Made by a program: the position numbers and the translations under genes. The notes under the pieces are model-generated. The model was not told the origin of the DNA. It saw only the letters and a program-made list of their open reading frames with translations, and did not search any database. From Hepsetus odoe (Eukaryota > Chordata > Actinopteri > Characiformes > Hepsetidae), in assembly GCA_017165825.1 (NCBI GenBank), contig CM029377.1, positions 26,249,167-26,313,166 of the forward strand: DNA of 64,000 nucleotides, in the 5' to 3' direction. This document shows, piece by piece, positions 13,250 through 25,789 of this stretch (the first letter of the stretch is position 1; the number at the start of each line of letters is the position of its first letter).

Positions 13250-14735
13250 TATAGTCTGGGCCAAACGTTTTGAGAATGACACAAGTATCGGTTTTAACAA
13301 AGTTTGCTGCATCAGTGTTTTTAGATATTTTTGTCAGATGTTTCTATGGTAACTGAAGTAGAATTATAAGAATTCCATAAGTCTCAAAGGCTTTAATGGA
13401 CAATTACATTACATTTCTGCAAAGAGTCAATATATGCAGTGTTGGTCCTTCTCTTTCAAGACCTCTGCTATTTCCCCTGTCATGCTGTAAAACAACGTCT
13501 GGGCCAAATCCTGACGGATGTCCACTCTTGCGTAATCAATACTTGGAGTTTGTCAGAATTTGTAGGTTTTTGTTTGTCCACCTGCCTCTTGAAGATTGAA
13601 TACAAGTTCTCAATGGGATTAAGGTGGGGAGTTTTCTGCCCAAAATTTCCATGTTTTGTTCCTGAGCCACATAGTTCTCACTTTTACCTTCAGGCTTGGT
13701 GCTCCATCATGCTGGAAAAGGCATTGTTCTTCACCAAATTGTTTTTGGATGGTTGGGAGATGTTGCTCTTGGAGGATGTTTTGGTTCCATTCTTTATTCA
13801 TGGCTGTGTTGTTTGGCAAAATTGAGAGTGAGCCATTCCCTTGGCTGAGAAGCTCCACACATGAATGTTCTCAGGATGCTTTGCTATTGGCATGACACAG
13901 GAGTGATGGTAGCGCTCACCTTTTCTTCACCAGACAATTTTTTTCCAGATGCCCCAAACAAGCAGAAAAGGAATTCATCAGAGAAAATGACTTTACTCCA
14001 GTCCTCAGCAGTCCAATCCCTGTACCTTCTGCCGAATATCAGTCTATCACTGATGTTTTTCTTGGAGTGAAGTGGCTTCTTTGATGCCCTTCTTGACACC
14101 AGGCAATCCTCCAAAAGTCTTCACCTCACAGTTTGTGCAGATGCACTCACACCTGCCTGCTGCCGTTCCTGAACAAGCTCTGCACTGGTGGAGCCCTGAT
14201 CCTGCAGCTGAATTAACTTTGGAGACGGTCTTGGCACCTGGACTTTCTTGGGTGTCCTGAAGCTTCTTCACTACAACTGAACCTCTCTCCTTGAAGTTCT
14301 TGATGATCCGATAAATGATTGATTAGCTGAAATCTTACCAACAGCAACATCCTGCTGATGAAACCCTTTATATGTAAAGCAAGGAAGACTGCATGTGTTT
14401 CCTGGCAGGTAACCATGGTTACCAGAGGAAGAACAATGATTTCAAGCAGCAGCTTCCTTTTATCTCAGTCAGTATGACAGAATGATCTCCTCAACACTCT
14501 CACCTTTATTAATGAGAGGATCACTGAATGATGTCAGCAGCTCCTTTTGTGGCTGAAATGCAGTGGAAATGTTTTTTTTGGGAATTAAGTTATTTCAAGT
14601 TGGAAATAATGGCAATTGTTCTGATCATCTTCATAACATGCTGGAGTTTATACAAATTACCATCATAATAACTGAGGCAGCGAACTTTGTGAAAATGAAT
14701 GTTTGTGTCATACTCGAAATTTCTGGCCATGGCTT
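13250..14735 (-). mobile_element. Tc1/mariner-like element with broken transposase
   Basis: Ends gggccaaacgttttgagaat (left) and tcatactcgaaatttctggc (right) are the degraded inverted repeats. On the minus strand the transposase is readable in pieces: RRYRDWTAEDWSKVIFSDEF (about 14030-13975, first catalytic Asp region), HDGAPSLKVK (about 13700-13670) and a LNPIENLY-like third-residue region near 13610-13570. The pieces are in different frames with stops, so it is inactive. It forms an inverted pair with 10434-12152 around the last sulfotransferase exon. Confidence 0.82.
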
Positions 14736-14739
14736 TACA

Positions 14740-15400
14740 CACACACACTATGCATATACATTCCATAAGTAGTGGCACTCTTGATAAAGATTAGTGAAAA
14801 TGTCCTTTTTGTGGTTTATTAGCTCAAAATCAGAGTAAAACGTGCTGGTTTTTCAAAGGGCTTTCGATTGAGGGGAAGGGATGGCCATTCTGTGGTCATT
14901 GAACCGTTTTTGTGTAGATTTGGACATATGTTTTCAATCTTTGTCCTGCTGGAAGATCCAGCCATGACCCAGTTTTAGCTTTTTGTCAGAGGGACTTACA
15001 GATTTTACTGGAAGTACTGAATGACTGCTTAAGAGTTCCTAAACACACAGGTGAAGCGTAAAGAAAAAGGAATTTCTTTAGTCACATCGTATTCATTAGA
15101 AGACCTTTTTTTTTTTCTTAAAGGTTAGATTTCTCACAATTTTAGTAATTAAACTACTTTTTCATAATCTTCATTTACCCACCATTATCACAGGTGCCAG
15201 TACACGTAAACTGAAGGTTATTTATTCCATTAGACCCATAATGTGTTACAGAATGTGTCCCTGCTTTCTTCCAGTATTTGTTAGCCTTCTATTGGCAGCA
15301 TTGAGAGCCTATATGGAATTTTAATGGTGCACAGTATCACCTATTTGTCTTGGGCAACATGCAATCACTGGACATCAGTCAGTCAGTAAGTGCCTAACTT
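14740..15400. other. Intergenic, no feature seen
   Basis: AT-rich spacer between sulfotransferase and mpc1. Phrases such as ctttttgtcagagggactta may be an old DNA-transposon remnant, but I cannot support a call. Confidence 0.4.
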
Positions 15401-15404
15401 TCTG

Positions 15405-15655
15405 GCTGGAAAAAAGTGAAGTGAATGTGACTACTTGACATTGTGAAGACATGCAAATTTACCAAAAATTATTTTCCTGCATTTAACCCAACATGCACTG
15501 CTCAGCAGTGGACAGCCATATTCAGTGCCAGGGAGCAGTGATAGAGACAGTTCCTTGCTCAAAGGAACCTCAGGGGAACCTACTGGACTCAAACTCATGA
15601 CCTTCCGATCCTTGGGCCTAGTCCCTAACCAGCAGACTACAGCTGCCCCTGGAAT
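15405..15655 (-). mobile_element. tRNA-derived SINE, family A, diverged
   Basis: Reversed body (gagcagtgatagagacagtt ccttgctcaa) and reversed head (ccctaaccagcagactacag ctgccc) of the family A SINE, more diverged than the copies at 10794 or 44842. Confidence 0.75.
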
Positions 15656-16080
15656 AATGTAAATAAGATTAGTGGTGCCTTAACCTTTAGCTATTACGAA
15701 GTTTTATTGTTATTATGATGTACTCGTGAAATGTAACTACGCAAATGCATTATATAAGCACTGAAAAATGTAAACTTATTTAATATGGATGGCAATGGAC
15801 GAATGGATAAACTGGATGTATAGTTGCCCACACTGTCTCATCTGACATGTTCTGTAAATCTCACTCAATACCGTAACCTCTCTTATCTTGAGTAGGGTCA
15901 CAGGTGGGACTGGAGCCCATCCCAGTGTCCAAAGGGCAAAGGGTGGAGAAACACCCTTTTCCCATCTTCCCCAGATGTTCAGTCACAACAGACTTTGAGT
16001 ATATACTTCTTTTTTAGTTTAGAACTGGAGCTTTGCTTCTAACAAACTTTACAAATGATTAATCACCCAAATCTTATCAT

Positions 16081-16084
16081 ATAT

Positions 16085-16138
<54 letters not shown>

Positions 16139-16140
16139 CA
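16081..16140. repeat. (TA)n microsatellite
   Basis: Long alternating TA tract, about 50 bases, in intergenic DNA upstream of mpc1. Confidence 0.9.
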
Positions 16141-16562
16141 TTCACAATAAAGCCCCAATATTATTATATGATGATGAATCTTTAATGTGTTTTCACACAA
16201 CTGGGTGTGTTTTAACAAAACACCTCTGGCACAGGAGTGCTGATCTAGAGCCAGTTTTAGTAACATAATAACTACAGGTAAATCTGGCCCTCTGGGTTGG
16301 AAACCCAATAATGATGCGACAAATGGCTACACATGCACTAGTTATACATTTTGTTAGTTACAAGATACTAATTTTTGTTAAAATACTAGTTATACATAGT
16401 ATTTTTGCCGTTCAGTTTCTATAAATAAAATTCTATATAGGTATAGATATAACCTATATATAAATATAATATATATATATTTTTTAAAATTTTATTATGC
16501 CTATAATATACCTATACACCTCCCTCTCTCTCTCTCTTTCCCTCTCTCTCTTTATATATATA

Positions 16563-16957
16563 TACTGTGCAAAAGTTTTAAGCAGATGTGAAAAAATGCT
16601 GTAAACAAACAATGCTTTCAGAGATATAAATATGATTGTTTATTATTTTTTATCAATTTACAAAAAGCAAAGTGAGCGAACAAAAGAAAAATCTAAATCA
16701 AATCAATATTTGGTGTTTCTACCTTTTGCCTTCAAACCAGCATCAGTTCTTCTAGGTACACTTGCACAAAGTCAGGGATTCTGTAGGATTATAGTCGGTG
16801 TCTGATCAACCAGTTTTACCAAACAGGTACTGATGATCATCAACGTCACACGGAGGAGAAACACAGTCATGTTTGGAACAAGCTACCAGCTGAGTTCCTT
16901 CAAAAACTGTGCAAGTGTACCTAGAAGAACTGATGCTGTTTTGAAGGCAAAGAGTGA
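16563..16957. mobile_element. Fold-back MITE, Tc1-like ends, truncated
   Basis: Left end actgtgcaaaagttttaagc matches the terminal repeat of the copies at 25310 and 37640. It contains aatcaatatttggtgt and its reverse-oriented partner ctagaagaactgatgctg, the fold-back structure seen at 25310-25760. Its right side is cut by a family A SINE fragment (minus) at 16958-17030. Confidence 0.65.
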
Positions 16958-17030
16958 GCAGCCATATCTAGCACCCGGGGAGCAGTGACAGGGACGGTAC
17001 CTTGTTTGCACCTTGGTATTCGAAACCACG
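16958..17030 (-). mobile_element. Family A SINE fragment
   Basis: Reversed SINE body (gcacccggggagcagtgaca gggacggtaccttg). Only a short part is kept. Confidence 0.6.
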
Positions 17031-17089
17031 ACCTTGAAAACCTTGATTCAGAAGTTAAAATTTTGAAAGAACCGCTGACATAAGCGTTT

Positions 17090-17363
17090 ACATTTGGGCT
17101 GTATCCCAAACATGAGGGCTGAACCCTTGCTACGCGCGAATATTGCCTGAGAAGACAGCACGGGGTAGATTTGGGACACGGCCAACAGAAGGAGGGGTGG
17201 GACCGAGAGCGGTCGCCGCGCTGGGGACTTTTATTTTGAAAGGGCCCTGTTTTTTTGTCTTCCTGTACAGGTTTGTCCTCTATTTGGCCACCAACTCCTG
17301 GCCTTCTAGTCGTGATTTCCACTCAAGTATTCCTCCAGGTTTGTGTCGTGTCTGTGGGTAAGA
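17090..17363 (+). promoter_or_regulatory. GC-richer presumptive mpc1 promoter and 5' UTR
   Basis: CpG-containing stretch (gctacgcgcgaatattgcct; ggtcgccgcgctggggactt) directly before the mpc1 start codon, contrasting with the AT-rich surroundings. No TATA box at a fitting distance is evident. The promoter role is inferred from position and composition. Confidence 0.5.
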
Positions 17364-20300
17364 ATGGCTGGGACTTTAGCCCGGAAAGCTGTGGATCATC
17401 TCCGCAGTAAGGAGTTCCGAGATTATTTGATGAGGTGAGCTATAGCAGCACAGCGGAGCTCGGCGGGGTCAGGAGGGCTTCACGAAATAAACACGAGCTC
17501 TTTAAAGGGTCTGGTTTCATGAACATTACTGCCGTGTGTAGAAAGACGTGTTTTGTGAGCTGCTCTGCCTGCAGGGGTCACACCGCTCCTTCAGGAAGAA
17601 AAAAACCCCAAACAGGAAATCAGGTTATGACATTTTGCAGTAGAGCGAAGAGAAAATAAAAGATCTAATTAATTGTATTAATTCAACTTTTATTTAACGT
17701 ATTAATGAAATGAGCTACTACTGCTGAGCTGGAGTCAGGTTTAAAGTTAGTTGTTGCTATTCCCTCTCCAGCAGACCAAGTCGGTGTTGTTATGCAAATT
17801 CTCGTCTTCTGATTGGTGGAAAGAAATGGCATTTATATAACTATACCATACAGGAGCAACAGAATATCCATACCATGTCTATATTGATAGAACTGTTCAT
17901 AAAATGCATTCACAACAACATAGCATCCATGATTAGCTGATTCATTTTTATTCTCATATTTTGGAGTCAGATTTAAATGTGAAAGTTGATCCATTTATTT
18001 CAGCGGTGTAATCAAAGACTATATAATCTCTAACACATCTGAATATTTTTTTTTCCCCTTCTCCTGCCCATGTGACCTTCATGTTCTTCAGCACAGTAAG
18101 TATTTTTTTTCCAGTAAGCAGGCCTGATCTTAACCTTTGCTGGTTCTTGTCAAAACACACTTCTTTGCTTTGAGCTCTTTTGGTTGGAGAAGTAACACAG
18201 TTCATCCACATCACCATCCACAGTCAGTAGACAAAGGATCCCAAAAGCAAAAATGATCGAATGCTATTTATTGTCTTTTATAAAGCAGAAGCTGTCCCAA
18301 CCACCATGTGATAAAGTTTTATTAACGAGTGCCGACAGATTAAACATGGATTTGTCAATCTTGTAATTCTAAGGAATAATTCTAACAATACCCAGTGCTT
18401 TGGTCGCCAAGGTCAAGTATTAGGCTTTGAAAATAATATCGTGTCAATAATGAGACCAGTTGATAAGGATGGTCATCTGTTTTAGAGAACAGATCTTTTA
18501 AAGAGAATTGCCAGTGAGAGCAGAGAGCCGAGTGGAGGAGACTTAAAAATCATTTAAGAGCTCTTAACCATCAATGCGTTACTCTACCTGTGACAAAACG
18601 CACAGCATCGAATGGCTGGTTGCCTTTAAGAACAACAGACAATTTAAAGCATTTATAATAATCATTACAGTAAACGTTTATTCAGTCAAAACTTGCTCTT
18701 TTAGAGTCTGTTCATGGACAGCTGAAGATAGACACGTGATCGTTCTGGTTTCAGTTTATGTTGCAGTCGTTTTATAAACTTGACATCATTTCAAAGTATT
18801 AGATGTCTTTCCAGTCTTGCTGTACCTTTTCCCACACTGGGGATGAACTTCAAATTCCTTATCTCTTAAGATGTGCAAGAATATTAAATTAAAACCCAAA
18901 CAGAATGGAACATTTCTTTCACACCTGAAAGATCAACTAAGAAGATTGTGGAGCTGAGATTTTGACTGGATTTAATTCTATTTTTGGCCACTTTAACAGC
19001 AACACTGACGATTGAAGTGTGCTGTATTTGTTGTTTTTTTTGGAACTATATAGTAAGAATCTCAAAGCCTGTGATCGTGATGGAGGAGCCTTTTAGCCTG
19101 TAAGATGTTGGGCCTGTCTGATTACATCTAGTTTCGAAGATAGAAGCCTCGGATGTGTGTGTTGATTATTTTTCTTTGCTTTGATCAAGACTCAGCTGAT
19201 CTGGGTTTAGGACCAGTGCTGTCCGATGAATGATTGTGGTGATGTGATTTTGACCAGGTGAAGCAACATTGGTGGGTACTGTGTTGCTTGGAAGTATTTT
19301 AAACTCCTGCATGGTTCCAGGTCTGTTTACCCACAATCAAGATTACTTTCACCACATGAATAGCTCACTACGAGAAGTGTGTGAAAGGGTAACGGATGAG
19401 ACTTTGAATCGTTGTAGTGACACTCATTCGCACCCAGTACTCTTTAATCGTTGCATCGAACATACGACATCATGCCACCTAACCTTGCGATTCGAAAGTT
19501 TAACAGAAGTTCATAAACCTGTCATTTGATACATTTTCAAAGATTTGATCTTATCTCACTGTTGTTGTTTTTAGCATTTCTGGGGTCCAGTAGCAAACTG
19601 GGGCTTGCCCATTGCTGCTATCTCTGATATGAAGAAAAGTCCAGAGATTATCAGTGGAAGAATGACCTTTGGTAAGTGCTGTCTAATTCAAGTAGCGTGA
19701 AGGACACCTTTTTATGGCTGAACTGTGTATACAAGAGCGATTAGGTTGAAGTGTCGAATGTGCCTTTTTTTTTTAAGGGAGAAAGAGGTGTTTCAGCCTT
19801 TAGCCAATGAACAGTTTTGGATCTTTTCTCATTTCACCGAAACTAAAAATAGCAGAAACGCCCTCATTCCGTTTGGCCCCACCCTTCCCGAGTCCAATCC
19901 AGGAAGCCTGCCCTCACCTACGTCCTCCCTTTCTTTCACTAAAACAAATACTAATTTATTTGAGTCATAAAGACGATTTCTGCTGCTATGAAATTTGCAT
20001 CTTGAGGACGAACGTTGTAGTATTGGCTTGGTTTAACATCTGTCATGTTAAAGAAAGTTTTATTTTCCCTTTAGGCCTAAAGATGTGTTGCTTTAAAGAC
20101 CTTCTGTTTTAGATGGCAGTTGGCAGTTGATGCTTTTTTATACAGGGATGAAAATCACTTTTTAATTTAAGATAATTATAAAGTGTCTTTATTTTTAATC
20201 ATTTTTAAATAACGTGTAACATGGATATTGAATTCAATATTTGAATTAGTATTAGAACATGCTGACAGCTTATCGACGATTTTTTCTGTTTTGTCATGTC

Positions 20301-21724
20301 CTGTTCACCAGACAGCTAGTACTTCATCTCTCAGATATTCTACTGAGGAGGGGGTGAAGGTGGATTTGACCCTCTTTATTATAACTTTATTCTTGATGTA
20401 GTGATTCATCAGTCTGTAGCTCTGTTCTCCACACATCTTGGGCATCTTCATTTTCTACTTTTTCAGTTTCTCACTTTTCTTATTTTCATTTAAAGCCCTT
20501 GAAGATGCACAAGATCAATATATAAGATTGATGCTGTGTATTTATCTGCAACTTAATTGGATTATGTTATTGAAACATTGATTGCAGACATTTATAGGTG
20601 AATCTCTTTGGTATCTTACACTCACATTTGCGGCATTGAGCAGACGCTCTTATCCAGAACGACTTCCATGTCCTAACTACAGGGACAGTGCTCCTGGGTT
20701 AATTCAGGGTTAAGGGTCTTGCTCAGGGACCCAGTGGTAGACCACCTCCACCATCTTATAAAGTTTGGTTGACATACTGGTTAAATATTATTTGGTTGAA
20801 TAACCAGTTTCTGCATCCTTGCTTCAGATTAGAGCTAAATTATTGTTTAACGATGAAATGGATGTCAGTTCTACACATTACAAAGCCATATTGCTATTTT
20901 TTTCTTCACGATCCTGAAAAGTTATGGCTTTATATATAGCTTCAGGAAAAACCCAAAGCATTTATATCATGTTTTCTTCTCCCTGTGTTTCACCAGCTCT
21001 CGTCTGCTACTCAATGCTCTTCATGAGGTTTGCCTACAAAGTGCAGCCAAGGAACTGGCTCCTGTTTGCCTGTCATCTAACCAATGAAACAGCACAGCTC
21101 ATTCAGGGAGGGAGACTAATCAAGTACAAGTACGAAGATTTTTTTTTTCCCCCTTTCTTTTTAGGAACTTTAGGACAAAACATTTGTCAATTTTATAAGA
21201 CTTTTAGCTGCTGACCTTCATAACATTATAGTCAACGCAACGCCTAAACTGGCCCTTAATTTCAATAAATAGGAGCTGAAATCAGGAAATCAGCCATTAT
21301 GAATATGTAATATCAGCCGGGGGGTAAAAAAACACTAACTAACAATCATTTACATCCTGCCCAAACAATTTATTATCGCTATTTATATTATTATTTTTCT
21401 GACTATGATTTTTCTATGACAGGTTTTACTCGTTTTGATAATATAGAACCATGTTTTAGGTTCTTTTAACAAATGGTAAAGATCTTTTCGATTTATTCCT
21501 GCAGTGAAGGTAATGAATAAATGGAAACTTGTGTCCCACTATCCATTTAAAATCTGTGTAGTGGTGTCAGTCTAGCACATTAGACTCATTTTATACATTT
21601 TGTGGTTTAAGTTCTTGAAAACATTACATTTAAGCTTGAATGGCAGCTTCTGTACGCCCATTGTTGCAGTTTCTTATTTTGTCTGTTTTCTATCTGCAGC
21701 ATGGAGAAGAAGGTTGCCAAATGA
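17364..21724 (+). CDS. mpc1: Mitochondrial pyruvate carrier 1, complete (5 coding exons)
   Basis: MPC1 forms a heterodimer with MPC2 in the inner mitochondrial membrane and imports pyruvate. Exons: 17364-17434, 18092-18095 (4 nt), 19575-19671, 20997-21129, 21700-21724. The spliced protein is 109 aa, the same length as human MPC1. It reads MAGTLARKAVDHLRSKEF... then HFWGPVANWGLPIAA, RFAYKVQPRNWLLFACH and ends YNMEKKVAK. These segments are hallmark MPC1 helices and loops. The start lies in a GC-richer 5' region. Without the 4-nt exon (which completes Ser24-Thr25) exon 1 and exon 3 do not join in frame and a stop comes within seven codons. A polyadenylation signal AATAAA is at 22044-22049. Confidence 0.95.
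18092..18095 (+). other. mpc1: 4-nt micro-exon of mpc1 (caca)
   Basis: Flanked by acceptor ttcttcag and strong donor gtaagtat. Joining ATG-AG + C-ACA + CAT-TTC-TGG gives M-S-T-H-F-W, the residues expected at this junction of MPC1. No other in-frame solution was found in the intron. Confidence 0.85.
20620..20757 (-). mobile_element. tRNA-derived SINE, family B, partial
   Basis: Reversed 3' tail (gcagacgctcttatccagaa cgactt) and body (gggtcttgctcagggaccca gtggtag) of family B. It sits in the mpc1 intron before exon 4. Confidence 0.75.
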
Positions 21725-23390
21725 TGAAAATGGTTCAGCGTGGAGGATTTCTGTGATCAAAGAGCACTGCTCATTTCACAGCTTTCTCAGACACTGTTTT
21801 AACTTGAAGAAAACCCAGAATATGAGTTTCTGTTCATGACTAATGCTAATACTTATATGATTGATAAACAAAAGGATTAAAAAGGATACACAATAGTGTG
21901 TTCATTTTCATAGGACTGTTACGCACACAAATGTGTTTTTTTTTGTAATGGTACACATCAAGGGAACGGTGTATATAATTGTCATTAAAATGCATTTATT
22001 CCAAAACATGGTTGTGAATATCCCGTTAACTAAAGATCACATCAATAAAAGCAGTCCAAACTAGCCTGTTTCTCCTCATTATGGTTTGTATTTATTGTGT
22101 GTTTTATACATTATCTGCCATGAGACCACATTAATTTCTGACCTTGCGGTGTGACAGACTGACAATTCCTGCTCTGTAACAACACTATCCATGCTGGAAC
22201 AAGACTACAAGAAGGTGATAACGTCAATCTTCAAGATGCATCCATTTTGAACCTGTTGTGCCCCAACTCTTATCCAACATAATCACTTTGCAGGAAACTC
22301 TAAACTGCCTTCACTTTTACAGATCTTGGATGTGAAACATTGGGGTTGGGTTCACAGTTTCTTGCAGTACTTCTGGCTGTTGACAGGTGTCCTCCTCGCA
22401 CTAGCTGTGGAATGTCTAATGGTTGGAATGAAGTTCATTAGCTAACACAGCGGAGGGATTTAGTAAGTCATTGACCATGTTCCTTTGAAAACTTAAACTT
22501 TGGCTGGTTTGTTATTACATTAGATGGTGAGGATGGAAGCGGTGGTCAGCTGGTCTAATAGTTATGTCGGGGTGTTGGGATAGTAAAAACAAACTGGAAA
22601 GCAGCACCATATTTTTAAGATGGATTACTGCATTCATAGGACAGTGTTGTGTAATGACTGTAAATGGTTTATTATTGAGATACTAAAGTAGGTAAATGAG
22701 TTCCTTATGGTAAGAAGCGTAACTACTGACATGAGGAACTATCCTAAGTATGGATGCTATAAACCATATAATAATAATTACATCAGTGCTCTTAGCAAAG
22801 AGTCCTTATTATTAGAATGCCTAACAATGCAATTATGTTATTACAAATCAAGCATAATTGTAGCTAAATAATGAGTGGAAAAAGGGGAATATTATCCATT
22901 TATAAGTTAAGGAGGGATTTGTGCATTTGAGGGCTGCTTGCTTGAAAATTACAGACATCATTACAAATCCAACAGAAAAAGAGTAGTAACCCAAAAAAAA
23001 ATCTGATTTTCCAAAGAAGTGACTATTTATTAAGATTTAAGAAGATCATTATGCACCTAAAGCATCTCCATCAAGGGTGTACTACTCCCTTTTGGTTTGG
23101 TAGAATCCTTACTCAAACACTGGATTTCTTTTACCCTACACTGAACTTTTTCTTTGGGAAGTTTTATTTTTAAAAATGAGTTTTGTCCCACTTTCTCTAA
23201 CTTACTTTTCTTTCCTTTTACTCTGTGAATTTATGGTGGATTCAGAGTGACTTCCACAGCAGTCAGAAGGTAAGACCTTTCTTCAGAAACAGAACAGAGA
23301 GAGGACAGAGGAAGAGGTGTTTCTGACTGGAAGGAGGGAGCGATTCAGTCATAGTCCAGTTTGCATTCTTTAGTTTTATCATAACTACAT
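21725..23390. other. mpc1 3' UTR and intergenic spacer
   Basis: The mpc1 3' UTR probably ends after the AATAAA at 22044-22049. No gene is supported beyond it before the possible untranslated chitin synthase exon near 23.25 kb. Confidence 0.5.
23225..23270 (+). other. Possible untranslated first exon of the chitin synthase gene
   Basis: The stretch ending agtgacttccacagcagtcagaag is followed by a good donor, gtaagacc. The first coding exon (27707-27759) has an acceptor before its ATG, so at least one upstream untranslated exon must exist. This position is a guess from the donor only. Confidence 0.25.
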
Positions 23391-23507
23391 GAACATTTTA
23401 CAGAATTATATTTTATTTGGTGGCCGTGTTTAGGTTGTAGGCTCTCCTGGAGGTGTGGGTTTGAGTCCCACTTCTGACATGAGCTGTTTTCAGCTCCTTT
23501 ACATAGT

Positions 23508-23690
23508 CTGTGGGGCAGCAGGATCAGAAAGTCATGGGTTTGAATCCCAGACCATTAGGTTGCCCTGAGGTACCTTGAACAAGGTACTGTCCCTATCACT
23601 GCTCCCTGGGTGCTTTAAATAGCTGCCCCCTGCTGCACGGTGTGTATATGAGTTAAATACAGAGGCTGCATTTTGTTGTGGTTCACTGTT
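23508..23690 (+). mobile_element. tRNA-derived SINE, family A
   Basis: Contains gggtttgaatccc (box B), ggttgccctgaggtaccttg and the body to ttttgttgtggttcactgt. Box A is degraded. It is followed at 23691-23730 by a short reversed family B tail (atttagcagacgtgcttatc). Confidence 0.7.
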
Positions 23691-24099
23691 CACAGAATTT
23701 AGCAGACGTGCTTATCCAGAGCGACTCGCAACAGTTTCCACATTTAATCTTCATGATAGTAATCAGCCACGATCAGCAATTGCTGATTAAATATTACAAC
23801 CAAGTATCAAACTTATTAACCCTGCGACTAGAACAAAAAGTGCCCTTTATCTGTTTTTTTGTGTAGAGGTAAAAGAGTAGAACTATTCAAAAGGGAAGAT
23901 TATTCCCTAAGAAGTTAATACATTACTGAGAGACTTATTCAGACAGGACTATTTTTAATGACTATTTCCTCTTACTGAGGAAGCTCTAGGTTCAGTGTCT
24001 TTTGACTCTGGAACTATTACTCAGCAAATCTGTAAAAGGTGCATTGTATATCCATGTTTTTAAAATAAATCTAATGAAACATTTGTTTATGTGTTTTGC

Positions 24100-24997
24100 T
24101 TCATCATGTATCTGTGCTCTACATAAATTCACAGTGCCCAGGGGCTTCATGTTGGGTATGGCATAAATCATAAAGGCACATTTCCAGGGACATTTGAGCA
24201 GCACCAGTGGATTAAGTATCACCACGATTCACATCAATAGCAACACGTAGAACTGCTTATCTTTATATCTCCTCCAAGGGTAGGGGCTGGGCAGTGCGAT
24301 GAGGGTCTTTAAACCAGTTGTGTTTGACTCAGAAAGAGTTAGATATTCAAAAGTACAGATATATAATTACATTGTAAGTACAAAAACAACTTAATGGTCA
24401 GCCGCAGGGAAAGACAAGGATTAATAATTAAGACCGCTTTATTGCCACAGTGAATAGACTATTTGATTCTCAGATTTTATAATCCTTATATATTTCTCAA
24501 CCGCTTCCTTATTCCAAAGTTACCAAGTCACATAACCATCAATACCCCGTTCACACATCATATGAGGCATCATAGCCTCTGTGTAAAACTCTTCTTTTTT
24601 TTCTGCATTAGAACACTCAGGACAAGACAGAAGATAACAGAGTACAAAGTATCCATGGCTCAGGCCCCTAATAAATTCTCATAACCCTCATGCATTACCC
24701 TGGAGACAACAAATATCTCCATATCAAGCAAGGGGTTCAATAAACTAGACCAGGCGGGGCTGTTGGGAAGAACGGTTTCTGTTCTGAACTGTAGGCAGTA
24801 AATGTTCTATGAACCTTGGTCAGAAGTTTGTAATAAAAAAAGTAATTCAATTTTCCACAGCCACGCGTGACTTAAGAAATCACAACTGGCCTCACCAAAG
24901 TGAAAATGAACCGAAACGGCAGTTTCTGTAGGAGCTAGTTGGTGGAATTAGGTGCAACCAAAACTTGAAAAGAAAAACCATAAAATACAAATGCACC
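24100..24997 (-). pseudogene. Inverted decayed copy of chitin synthase exon 3 with flanking introns
   Basis: Reverse complement of about 24114-24302 aligns along all of chitin synthase exon 3 (30558-30743): it encodes IVVILNPLVLLKCPWKCAF where the gene has IVVTPNLLVFLKCLWKCAF. It has an in-frame TGA just before that segment and many substitutions. Neighbouring sequence to 24997 aligns inverted with intron 2 (about 28850-29420; for example aaactagaccaggcggggct is shared). About 1.2 kb of the intron is absent from the copy. It lies upstream of the first coding exon, so it is inside the transcription unit if the first untranslated exon is near 23.25 kb. Confidence 0.85.
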
Positions 24998-25304
24998 AAG
25001 TGAGATAATAGCGTAGCATCCACTTTAAGACACTTAATGCAGATTGATTAATGCTGTCATGATTAGGAGGCTACAGTTAGATTCAAATATGACTCATTGC
25101 ATAACGATTATGTTTTAACTTAAAATTCTCCCTCTGGAGCCTCACAAGACATTATTACCCAATGAAGACAACTATTTTTGTTGTATTTTGTTTATTTTTT
25201 TGAGCATTTATACTTGGACCCAGTATAGTTGAATGTTTCAAATATTGTATTTCTTATAAAAAAGATAAATAAGGCCTTCAGTTGCAAAGTGATATAGAAT
25301 AATA

Positions 25305-25760
25305 AATACAGTTCTGTGCAAAAGTTTTAGGCAGGTGTGAAAAAATGCTGTAAACAGAACGCTTTCAGAAATGGAAGTGTTGATCATTTATCTTCATCAA
25401 TCAACAAAATGCAGTGAATGAACAAAAGAGAATCTAAATCAGATCAATATTTGGTGTGACCACCCTTTGCCTTCAAAACAGCATCAATTCTTCTAGGTAC
25501 ACTCTCACACGGTTTCTGAAGGAACTCGGCCGGTCGGTCGTTCCAAGCATCTTGGAGAACTGAGCACAGATCTTCTGTGGATGTAGCTTCCTCACATCCT
25601 TCTGTCTCTTCATGTGATCCAGACACACTGGATGATGTGGAGATCAGGGCTCTGTGGGGCCAGAAGAACTGATGCTGCTCTGAAGGTAAAAGGTAGAAAC
25701 ACCAGATATTGATCTGATTTAGATTTTTCTTTTGTTCCTCACTTTGCATTTTGAAGATAT
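25305..25760. mobile_element. Fold-back MITE
   Basis: Left end acagttctgtgcaaaagttt. The left arm agaatctaaatcagatcaat...ttcaaaacagcatcaattct is repeated inverted on the right (agaactgatgctgctctgaa...ttgatctgatttagattttt), so the element can fold into a long hairpin. It has no transposase. Related copies are at 16563 and 37640. Confidence 0.75.
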
Positions 25761-25789
25761 TACTACTGCTGCAACTCTTTTCCAGGGAC

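Noticed and set aside
17143..17361. A 72-codon frame just upstream of mpc1
   Set aside because: It lies in the GC-richer 5' UTR/promoter region, resembles no protein I know and ends before the mpc1 start.
24463..24684. A 73-codon frame that resembles another at 29205-29405 on the opposite strand
   Set aside because: The likeness comes from the inverted duplication of chitin synthase intron DNA, not from a protein.
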